From contig ONHG01000003.1 of assembly GCA_900317585.1 (NCBI GenBank), forward strand, positions 1 to 64,000: a stretch of 64,000 bases of DNA. Direction: 5' to 3'. The translations under genes were made by a program, and so were the position numbers. The stretch is from an uncultured Lachnospiraceae bacterium. GTDB taxonomy: Bacteria; Bacillota; Clostridia; Lachnospirales; Lachnospiraceae. The stretch's first letter is position 1, and every line of letters begins with the position of its first letter. Under the pieces are notes generated by a model. It searched no databases. It was not told the DNA's origin and worked only from the letters and a program-made list of their open reading frames with translations. Below are positions 35,519 to 43,300 of this stretch, one piece after another.

Positions 35519-36675
35519 TTTAGTAATTCCTCCTTTTTAAGATAATCCCTTATTTTTAGAAAATGATTCATGCTCAGTCCGGATTCATCGTATATTCCGG
35601 ACGCCGAGAGCTCGTTTAAGAGCTGAATAATAAGAATATCATGATTCCATTCACTGTCTGCAACATCAGCTTTTATGTGATCAAGCTTCACAATAAGCGC
35701 ATCTACCATATGCACAAGAGCGGATTCCGGTGTCTGCGGCTTCCGAAGCTTTCCATAATACTCATACAAAATATTGGTGAGCTGTTCCGGAAAATACATT
35801 GCTTCAGCACGCTCAACTCCGTAGAGTATGCTCTTTTTTTTCTGCCACTGCCCTATGCGGTAATAAAAGCCTCCGGCCGCACAAAGTGCTGTGTTTAAGC
35901 CTGCCGCCTTTGCCGCCTTGACTGCAACCGTGGATACGAAATTGCTATGATTATATTCTGAAAACGAATGCTCCTTAAGCTCCTTAACCGCCGAAAAATC
36001 ATCCGATATAATAGCTATAAGCTTGTCGTTAACCTCGTCAGAGGTTTTCGGCCTGAATATTCTCGCACACACAAAACCCACAAAAGCAGATAAAATGCCG
36101 CCGGCGCCACCGGCAACAAAAGCTTTTTCAGAAAATTCCTTTGTCGACATATAATAGAATATGCCGGGAGTCACAATGCTTAGACATATAATAATAATAT
36201 ATATACATATCTGAAGCTTGTCCTCCCTGAGCATTCTGGCAAGCATAACACCTGCAAGAACCAAAAAAAGCTCGCATATAAGCTCATAATAATCTCCTGA
36301 TACAGTAACCGCAAGAAGAATACAAAAATATGAGCCGCATACCAATGAAAGAATCTCATTTCCTGCAAGACAGAGCAAAATGGCTAAAACGATTACCGGT
36401 CTGCTGTACAGCGGCAGTATTCCAAAGCCCGCGCATAACATACAGCAAAACAAAAAGACTAACGCAAACCTGACATAATCCGTCCTTCTGTTATTGGAAA
36501 ACAAAAGTTTTGCTCTCTCATACTCTAGTTCAAATAATATAAGCATAAAAAAAATAATATCTATAAAAGCAATACAAATCCATTCGTCCGGATACAAATC
36601 GCCTAATAGGCTAAGCACAAATGACAGGGCAATAGTGGATAAAAATATCGCAACAACCGATACAACCCTTCTCAA
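35515..36675 (-). CDS. PgpH/YqfF-like membrane protein with degenerate HD domain
   Basis: In this gene position Firmicutes have pgpH (yqfF), a ~700-residue c-di-AMP phosphodiesterase with an extracellular 7TMR-HDED domain, seven helices and a C-terminal HD domain. Here the protein is only 386 residues. The HDED domain is missing, several hydrophobic segments fill residues ~1-205, and a C-terminal domain (~220-386) aligns with PgpH's HD domain. His243 is kept, but the HD dyad (usual YHDIGK) is Tyr272-Arg273 in FYYRIGQ, and the usual QHHG is EYYG (305-308). Catalysis is not expected. The start is TTG 36675 with GAGGA, overlapping the phoH stop. Confidence 0.75.
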   Translation of the reverse strand: MRRVVSVVAIFLSTIALSFVLSLLGDLYPDEWICIAFIDIIFFMLILFELEYERAKLLFSNNRRTDYVRFALVFLFCCMLCAGFGILPLYSRPVIVLAILLCLAGNEILSLVCGSYFCILLAVTVSGDYYELICELFLVLAGVMLARMLREDKLQICIYIIIICLSIVTPGIFYYMSTKEFSEKAFVAGGAGGILSAFVGFVCARIFRPKTSDEVNDKLIAIISDDFSAVKELKEHSFSEYNHSNFVSTVAVKAAKAAGLNTALCAAGGFYYRIGQWQKKKSILYGVERAEAMYFPEQLTNILYEYYGKLRKPQTPESALVHMVDALIVKLDHIKADVADSEWNHDILIIQLLNELSASGIYDESGLSMNHFLKIRDYLKKEELLK

Positions 36676-37667
36676 TTGCTCTTCCTCTGCTTTCTTACAG
36701 TCTTTGCAGTCTGCTTATTTTCATAATCATCATATGCCTGAACGATTTTTTGTACAAGCGGATGACGCACGACATCCTTGCTTGTCAGATTGCATATGCC
36801 TATATCATCTATGTTTTTAAGCACCCTAAGTGCCACATCAAGCCCTGATTTTGCTCCCGGTGCAAGATCCTTTTGTGTCGCATCACCTGTCACGACAACC
36901 TTTGAGCCAAAGCCGATTCGTGTAAGAAACATCTTCATCTGTGCAGGAGTTGTATTCTGTGCCTCATCAAGTATGATAAATGCATTGTCAAGTGTACGGC
37001 CTCTCATGTACGCAAGAGGAGCCACCTCAATAAGGCCCTTTTCCATGTTGCGCTGGAAGCTCTCAGCTCCCATTATCTGATAAAGAGCATCGTACAATGG
37101 TCTCAAATATGGGTCAATCTTGCTCTGCAGATCTCCCGGCAGAAAGCCAAGCTTCTCGCCTGCTTCAATCGCAGGACGTGTCAGAATAATACGGCCCACC
37201 TGCTCATTTTTAAAAGCTGTTATAGCCATTGCCATGGCAAGATAGGTCTTTCCTGTTCCGGCAGGCCCCATGCCAAACACAATCATCTTTTTCCTGATTG
37301 CATCGACATATTCCTTCTGGCCTATGGTTTTTGGCTTTACAGGCTTGCCATTTATTGTGTGACAAATGATATCCTTGTCAATCTCAACAATCTCACTGCC
37401 TCTATGCTCCTCTAAAAGTGCAAGTGCATAGTTTACGTTCTGCTCTGTAATGACGTTGCCTCTCTCAGCCAGCGCAATGAGCTGCTCGAACACCTCTTTT
37501 GCCCCATCAATATTTCCCTGCGCTCCGATAATCTTTAAGGAATCATCTCTTAAGACAAGCGTTACGTGCAGTGTGCGCTCTATTTTCTTGGCAAATGCAT
37601 CAAACTGCCCAAAGACGTTTGGTATATATTCGCCCGGTATTTTTATAGATACTTCATTTAAACTCAT
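36672..37667 (-). CDS. phoH: PhoH-like ATPase
   Basis: A cytoplasmic P-loop ATPase family often found next to RNA-processing genes; proposed to be an RNA helicase or RNA-associated ATPase. An N-terminal KH-like part (~1-90) precedes the PhoH domain, with Walker A (FGMGPAGTGKTYLAMAMA), LTRPAIEAGEKLGFLPGDL, Walker B (AFIILDEAQNTTPAQMKMFLTRIG) and VVTGDATQKDL. Length 331 is typical. ATG 37667. It has its own promoter (37701-37728) and precedes the degenerate pgpH and ybeY. Confidence 0.94.
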   Translation of the reverse strand: MSLNEVSIKIPGEYIPNVFGQFDAFAKKIERTLHVTLVLRDDSLKIIGAQGNIDGAKEVFEQLIALAERGNVITEQNVNYALALLEEHRGSEIVEIDKDIICHTINGKPVKPKTIGQKEYVDAIRKKMIVFGMGPAGTGKTYLAMAMAITAFKNEQVGRIILTRPAIEAGEKLGFLPGDLQSKIDPYLRPLYDALYQIMGAESFQRNMEKGLIEVAPLAYMRGRTLDNAFIILDEAQNTTPAQMKMFLTRIGFGSKVVVTGDATQKDLAPGAKSGLDVALRVLKNIDDIGICNLTSKDVVRHPLVQKIVQAYDDYENKQTAKTVRKQRKSN

Positions 37668-37700
37668 TAGCTCATGTGCCTTTCAATCAAAATATTTTCC

Positions 37701-37728
37701 ATTATAACATAAAAATAAAATTTGTCAT
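37701..37728 (-). promoter_or_regulatory. Sigma-A promoter of phoH
   Basis: Minus-strand ATGACA (37723-37728) and TATAAT (37701-37706) are 16 bases apart, and the -10 is extended (TGT before TATAAT). The -35 lies four bases past the stop of the truncated yqfD gene. It would drive phoH, the PgpH-like gene and ybeY. Confidence 0.7.
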
Positions 37729-37731
37729 AAT

Positions 37732-38259
37732 TTACCTATAATTTATTCCCTCTGATATATCAATTTTCATGGTATTTTTTTCTATGTATATACTGCACCA
37801 CGTTATATCGGGATATTTTTCCTCAAGCTTCTTTTCAAGGAGGCTGTAATCTGCTCTCTTGTGGCTGCCTATTGTTACATTTTCACTCTCCATAAAGGAG
37901 ATGACCGACTTATCATACGTGAAACGGTTTCCTTCAGGCACAATGTGCCAGATTCTTGTGCAGATGAGTGCATGTATACAAAAAACGCCGGTAATTGCAG
38001 CCGTAATAATACGTATTTTATATAGAAATGCTCTTATCGCAAAGTATCCCTGTCTTTTTACCACGAGAAGCCTTGTATGCGTCTTTTTCAGGTGCGGCTT
38101 CATTAGAAAAATATCTTCTGTACTGCAGCAGGCCTCATATTCCTTTTGACTTACATATTTAAGGTTCCATATTTTTATATGGTTTGCGGTGCACAGATTT
38201 ATGAAGCGCCTGATATTGCAGCCTGTCAGCCTTACTGTTGCATAAGCTTTAATACTCAT
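37732..38259 (-). CDS. Truncated YqfD-like sporulation family protein
   Basis: YqfD is a ~390-residue membrane protein expressed in the mother cell of spore formers. Here 175 residues match its N-terminal half: a cytoplasmic domain (VRLTGCNIRRFINLC, LKYVSQKEYE), a basic stretch, one membrane segment (IITAAITGVFCIHALICTRIW) and the first POTRA-like part (NVTIGSHKRADYSLLEKKLEEKYPDITWCSI). It ends just after that part, and the C-terminal half is absent; the phoH promoter follows at once. ATG 38259 is chosen (AAAGGG, spacing 8). It overlaps yqfC, as in B. subtilis yqfC-yqfD. Probably a remnant or a re-used short form. Confidence 0.75.
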   Translation of the reverse strand: MSIKAYATVRLTGCNIRRFINLCTANHIKIWNLKYVSQKEYEACCSTEDIFLMKPHLKKTHTRLLVVKRQGYFAIRAFLYKIRIITAAITGVFCIHALICTRIWHIVPEGNRFTYDKSVISFMESENVTIGSHKRADYSLLEKKLEEKYPDITWCSIYIEKNTMKIDISEGINYR

Positions 38260-38509
38260 ATATAACACCCTTTAAATGACCGGCTATTATTATTAAATCC
38301 TTTGTAAATTCCTTGATTTCAAGGCGGCTGCCGGATATTTTTATGGTACTGTCTGCTGCCCTTACAGTTACGGCCTTGTCCGAAAATGACAGAATACCCT
38401 TGTGGTTTTCTATAGTCAACTCATTATAACCATATGCTGTTACAATTGGAAGCCCTAGCACTATGTCCTTTGGAAGCTCGAACGAATCAGTTACTTTTTG
38501 CATCTTCAT
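38249..38509 (-). CDS. yqfC: YqfC/YabP family sporulation protein
   Basis: An 86-residue protein of the YabP/YqfC family, small proteins of the spore-former mother-cell programme. The pattern PKDIVLGLPIVTAYGYNELTIENHKGILSFSDKAVTVR followed by a Lys/Gly-rich C-terminus and ending IIIAGHLKGVIYEY is typical, though split here to short motifs. ATG 38509 has no clear ribosome site. It lies between rlmH and the truncated yqfD, keeping the B. subtilis order yqfC-yqfD-phoH-pgpH-ybeY. Confidence 0.82.
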   Translation of the reverse strand: MKMQKVTDSFELPKDIVLGLPIVTAYGYNELTIENHKGILSFSDKAVTVRAADSTIKISGSRLEIKEFTKDLIIIAGHLKGVIYEY

Positions 38510-38546
38510 ATATTAACATATGTTTATTTAGGCTGAATTATGCCGG

Positions 38547-39026
38547 TTATTTGTGGTACGGCTCATTATTGCTGATGCGAAACGACCTGTAAATCTGCTC
38601 CAGTAAAATTACGCGCATGAGCTGATGGGGGAATGTCATTTTAGAAAATGAAAGCTTATAGTCAGCGCGCTTCAATACATCATCGGACAGCCCCAGAGAG
38701 CCTCCTATTACAAAAACAAGATGGCTTTTGCCTCCTGTCATAAGCTTATCTATTTTCTGTGACAGCTCAACCGAATCAAGCTGTTTTCCATCTATCGCCA
38801 GACAAAATACATATGCATCGTCTTTTATATTTTTAAGAAGCCTCTCACCTTCTTTATTTTTTACGATGTCTATCTCTGTCTGTGTGGCCTGTTCGCTTGT
38901 CTTTTCATCGGAAACCTCAGTGATTTCAAGCTTACAGTAACGGCTTAGGCGCTTTGAATACTCAGCAATCGCATCTCTGTAAAATTTTTCTTTAACTTTT
39001 CCTACACATAATATTGTAATTTTCAT
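38547..39026 (-). CDS. rlmH: 23S rRNA pseudouridine-1915 N3-methyltransferase RlmH
   Basis: RlmH is a SPOUT methyltransferase that modifies 23S rRNA pseudouridine 1915 on the 70S ribosome. Family motifs are [39 protein letters not shown] (the knot region) and [28 protein letters not shown] C-terminus ending NEPYHK. Length 159 is exactly typical. ATG 39026 is the right start; a longer open frame to 39368 is antisense to the plus-strand gene. No ribosome site precedes the ATG, and the -10 box ends 6 bases before it, so the mRNA is probably leaderless. Confidence 0.95.
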   Translation of the reverse strand: MKITILCVGKVKEKFYRDAIAEYSKRLSRYCKLEITEVSDEKTSEQATQTEIDIVKNKEGERLLKNIKDDAYVFCLAIDGKQLDSVELSQKIDKLMTGGKSHLVFVIGGSLGLSDDVLKRADYKLSFSKMTFPHQLMRVILLEQIYRSFRISNNEPYHK

Positions 39027-39032
39027 CGTTTC

Positions 39033-39060
39033 ATTATAACATATAACTATAATTAAACAA
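39033..39060 (-). promoter_or_regulatory. Promoter of rlmH, predicted to give a leaderless transcript
   Basis: Minus-strand TATAAT (39033-39038, extended by an upstream TGT) follows TTGTTT (39055-39060) at 16 bases. The ATG at 39024-39026 is 6 bases beyond the -10, where transcription would start. In the opposite direction a TATAAT (39048-39053) may serve the plus-strand gene; its -35 is not clear. Confidence 0.65.
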
Positions 39061-39072
39061 TATGGAGGACGT

Positions 39073-39564
39073 ATGAAAATATACGTTGATGAACAAAAAC
39101 GATACGATGATACAAAAGCAACCGGACAGTGCTTCACCGCAGTCGGTGCGATAGGGCTTATTGCTATTGTGCTGCTTGATACAGGAGTTATAAAGCTTGC
39201 CGCTTTAGACTCGGTAAACAAGCTCATGATTTCTATCGTAATGGGGCTTGTTTTCTTGATATTTTTTATCATAGGAATGAAGTCATTTATGGAGCTTAAG
39301 GACATTTCAAAAAAAATTGACCGGAATAATTCCCTCGAAGAGGAAATCATGGAATACGTGACCGTCACTCATAGGGACGAGCTTATGACTTTAGCGTCAT
39401 CGAGTGAAAAAGAAGATGCCTGCTCAGGTGATTTGTACTACAAAAGAGCTGAGCTTATCACATCAGTCATTACTGAAAAATACAGCCTGCTTGAGGAAAG
39501 CTTCCTCGATCATATGGTTGAAGAAATTTATTCTAAAATTTATAGTGATATTGTCGAAGAATAG
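39073..39564 (+). CDS. Conserved-looking membrane protein of unknown function
   Basis: A 163-residue protein with two hydrophobic segments ([18 protein letters not shown], ~22-40; [19 protein letters not shown], ~51-69) and an acidic, helical cytoplasmic tail ([19 protein letters not shown] and onward). I recognise no enzyme motif. ATG 39073 follows a good GGAGG. It is divergent from rlmH with only 46 bases between, and is followed by xpt after 40 bases. The two plus-strand genes form a small island in a minus-strand region. Confidence 0.75.
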   Translation: MKIYVDEQKRYDDTKATGQCFTAVGAIGLIAIVLLDTGVIKLAALDSVNKLMISIVMGLVFLIFFIIGMKSFMELKDISKKIDRNNSLEEEIMEYVTVTHRDELMTLASSSEKEDACSGDLYYKRAELITSVITEKYSLLEESFLDHMVEEIYSKIYSDIVEE

Positions 39565-39573
39565 TGCTATAAT
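39565..39573 (+). promoter_or_regulatory. Extended -10 promoter of xpt
   Basis: TGCTATAAT (39565-39573) is a perfect extended -10 element, 31 bases ahead of the xpt ATG. No good -35 is present, as is allowed with an extended -10. There is no room for a purine riboswitch between here and xpt. Confidence 0.55.
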
Positions 39574-39604
39574 AATAACAATTTATTTTTATGAGGTGAA
39601 CAAA

Positions 39605-40183
39605 ATGAAAGAACTGCAAGATCGAATTCTCAAGGATGGCCAGGTTATTGGCACAAATATCTTAAAGGTCAACAAATTTATCAACCATCAGGTAGATCCG
39701 GTGCTTATGGAGCACATCGGTGAGGATTTCGCAAATCACTTTGCCGATAAGGGAATCACTAAGGTTGTCACAATAGAAAGCTCAGGAATTGCTCCTGCAC
39801 TTATGGCAGCAGCCAAGATGAATGTACCGCTCGTTATTTTAAAGAAGCAGCCTTCAAAGACATTACATAATGATTTATATCAGACACAGGTTACTTCATA
39901 TACAACAGAGAAGAGCTATGAGCTTACACTCTCACGCGATGTTATCTCAGAGGATGACAATATTCTTTTGATTGATGATTTCATGGCTGACGGAGAGGCT
40001 GCTACAGGTGCCATCAGACTTCTTCGCATGGCTCACGCTACAGTTGCCGGTATAGGAATCCTTATTGAGAAGTCATTCCAGCCTGGCAGAAAAAAGATCA
40101 ACGAGCAGGGCTATGAGGTTTACTCACTTGCACGTATCAAGTACATGGATGAGTATCAGATAGATTTTATTGAAGAAAATTAA
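39605..40183 (+). CDS. xpt: Xanthine phosphoribosyltransferase
   Basis: Xpt salvages xanthine to XMP using PRPP. The PRPP-binding motif is NILLIDDFMADGEAATGAIRL (~125-145). The N-terminal MKELQDRILKDGQVIG and TIESSGIAPALMAAAKMNVP are characteristic of Xpt as opposed to other purine PRTases, as is the C-terminal SFQPGRKKINEQGY. Length 192 is typical. ATG 39605 follows GAGGTG; an upstream extension to 39404 overlaps the preceding gene and is rejected. Usually next to a xanthine permease (pbuX), which is absent here. Confidence 0.95.
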   Translation: MKELQDRILKDGQVIGTNILKVNKFINHQVDPVLMEHIGEDFANHFADKGITKVVTIESSGIAPALMAAAKMNVPLVILKKQPSKTLHNDLYQTQVTSYTTEKSYELTLSRDVISEDDNILLIDDFMADGEAATGAIRLLRMAHATVAGIGILIEKSFQPGRKKINEQGYEVYSLARIKYMDEYQIDFIEEN

Positions 40184-40221
40184 AATAAGATTTAATATTT
40201 AAAATCAATACATATTATACG

Positions 40222-40277
40222 CAAAATCCACTACCCTATTTACAGATTTATAAGTCTGTCAATGAGTAGTGGATTTT
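40222..40277. terminator. Bidirectional terminator between xpt and polC
   Basis: A perfect 12-bp stem, AAAATCCACTAC (40222-40233) and GTAGTGGATTTT (40265-40276), encloses a smaller hairpin (ACAGA 40241-40245, TCTGT 40254-40258). T-rich sequence follows on the plus strand and, more weakly, on the minus strand. It lies between convergent genes and can serve both. Confidence 0.85.
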
Positions 40278-40317
40278 TATTATTGTTAAAGTATATGTTT
40301 TATGCTAAACTGCCAGA

Positions 40318-43300
40318 TTATGCTCCGAAATCAAAAAGTGAAAGCTGGTTTGACTCCGGCAGTGAACCAAGCAGTCCCAAATCTGACATGAGGTCTACGG
40401 CTGTTCGCGATACATGAGTTCTCTCCCTGAAATCGTCCTTTGAGAGGAATGGTCCGTCCTTTGCCGCTTCCGAAATATAAATAGCGGCATTGTCGCCTAG
40501 TCCGTCAATACTGTTTATGGCTGGCATGAGCTTACCGTCAATTATCTGGAAACGGTTAGGGTGAGCCCTGTATATATCAAGAGGCATGAAATCAAAGCCT
40601 CTTGCATACATCTCCTGTACGATACGCATGTCCTTAAATATATCCTGCTCCTTGTTTGACAGCGTGTCTTTTCTTTTCTTATAGTCCTTCATGTAGTTTT
40701 CGAGTCGGTCCTTTCCCTGACACATAAGCTCATATGAAAAGCCTGTAGCACGGATTGAAAAGTATGCTGCGTAGTATGCAAGCGGATAGAAAACCTTACA
40801 GTAGGCGATTCTCCATGCCATCATAACGTATGCCGCAGCATGAGCCTTAGGGAACATGTACTTGATTTTCTCGCATGACCAGATATACCAGTCAGGTACA
40901 CCGTGTGCCTTCATATCCTCCTTCCACTGTGGCCACTGAGGGCATTTGCCCTTGGCAATAATGCCCTTTCGCACTTTTTCCATGATGTTGAAGGCTTCCT
41001 CAGATTCAAGTCCCATGGAAATCAGATATGTCATAATATCATCTCTGGTGCAGATACAGGTTGAAATGGTAGCTGTGCCTTCCTCGATAAGAGTCTGTGC
41101 ATTGCCAAGCCATACGTCGGTACCGTGTGATAATCCGGCGATACGAATGAGGTCAGAAAACTCCTTTGGCTTTGTATCAAGGAGCATGCCCATGGCAAAA
41201 TCGGTACCAAACTCCGGTATACCTAAAGCTCCAAGCGGACATCCATCGATATCCTCAGGCTCTATGCCCAAAGCGGAGGTGTTCTGAAACAGTGACATGA
41301 CAGCCTTGTCGTCAAGCGGAATCTTTGTTGGGTCAACACCTGTCAGATCCTGCAACATACGAATCATGGTAGGATCATCGTGTCCAAGTATATCGAGCTT
41401 TAACAGGTTGTGGTCGATTGAATGGTAGTCAAAATGCGTTGTCGTGATGTCAACGGTCATATCATTCGCAGGATGCTGTACAGGAGTAAAGGTATTAATC
41501 TCCTCACCCATCGGCAGCACGACTATACCACCAGGATGCTGTCCCGTAGTACGTCGAACACCGACGCAGCCCTGCACTATCCTGTCTATCTCGCAGTTTC
41601 GCTTTCTGACACCGCGCTCCTCATAATAGTTTTTAATGTATCCAAATGCGGTCTTGTCAGCAAGTGTACCTATGGTTCCGGCTTTAAAAGTCTGGCCCTC
41701 TCCGAAAATAACCTCGGTATATTTGTGTGCCTTTGACTGGTACTCACCGGAGAAGTTCAGATCGATATCCGGCTCCTTGTTTCCCTTAAAACCGAGGAAG
41801 GTCTCAAACGGAATATCAAAGCCCTCCTTGCTTAACGGTCTGCCGCACTTTGGACAGAGCTTATCCGGCATATCACAGCCACCACGGCCTGAAAATGCCT
41901 GTACCTCTGGTGAATCAAAATCACTGTATTTGCAGTGTGTACACAAATAGTGAGCATGCAGCGGATTAACCTCTGTAATACCTGACATGGTTGCAACAAA
42001 CGAGCTTCCTACGGAGCCTCGCGAGCCAACCAGATAACCATCCTCATTTGATTTCCACACAAGCTTCTGTGCGATGATGTACATTACGGCATAGCCGTTT
42101 GAAATAATAGAGTTAAGCTCTCTGTCAAGACGTTCCTTAACTATCGGCGGCAGCGGATCTCCGTACATCCTGTTTGCCTTGTTATAGCAGATTTCACGAA
42201 GCATGCCGTCAGAGTTTTCGATAACCGGCGGACATTTATCAGGTCTGACCGGTGAGATACGCTCACACATATCTGCTATCTTATTGGTATTGGTGATGAC
42301 TACCTCTTCAGCCTTTTTGCTTCCGAGATATTCAAACTCCTTTAGCATCTCCTCTGTGGTTCTTAAGTAAAGCGGAGCCTGCTCATCTGCATCCTTAAAG
42401 CCCTTACCGGCCATGATAATACGACGGTATACCTCGTCCTCGGGATTTAAGAAATGTACGTCACAGGTTGCAACAACCAGCTTTCCAAATTCTTCTCCAA
42501 GCTTTACGATTCGCTTATTTATATCGATAAGGTCATCGTTTGAAGCAATATCGGAATCCTCGTCACGTATCATAAATGCGTTGTTGCCAAGAGGCTGTAT
42601 CTCCAGGTAATCATAGAAATTCACAAGTCTTGTGATTTCCTCCTGTGGTCTTCCGTTTAAAATAGCCCTGTAAAGCTCTCCTGCTTCACAGGCTGAGCCT
42701 ATTAAAAGCCCATCACGATACTTGTTAAACTCTGATTTTGGTATTCTCGGTCTCTTATTATAATACTTGATGTGTGACAACGAGATAAGCCTGTAGAGAT
42801 TGGTACGCCCCTGGTCACAGGTTGCAAGAATGATGGCATGGTATGTAGGCATCTTCCTTATCATCTCAACAGATGATTTTGCCAGGGCATTTACCTCATC
42901 TAAGCTTGATATGCCCCTGTCCTTTAGCTTTTCTATGAATTTGACAAATATCTCTGCGGTACATGCGGCATCATCCACCGCTCTGTGATGATGGTCAAGC
43001 GAGATGTTTAGAGCCTTGGCCACTGTATCCAGCTTAAATCTGTTTAGCTGTGGCAGAAGCACTCTCGCAAGAGCCACCGTGTCCACAATTGTAGGATTAC
43101 ACTCCATGCCAAGCAGTGCGCAGTTTCGCTTTATAAAGCTCATATCAAAGTCAGCATTGTGGGCGACCATGGTGCAGTCCTTGCAAAACTCCATAAACTG
43201 TGGCAGTATGACATCCACTGTTGGAGATGTGATAACCATGTCATCCCTTATCGAGGTGAGCTCCTCAATCCTGAACGGAATAGGTACCTCAGGGTTTATA

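Noticed and set aside
39027..39368. N-terminal extension of rlmH by 114 codons
   Set aside because: It overlaps, in antisense, the plus-strand gene that starts at 39073, and RlmH is exactly family length when started at 39026.
39565..39604. Purine riboswitch upstream of xpt
   Set aside because: Only 40 bases separate the genes and no three-helix purine aptamer pattern is visible there.
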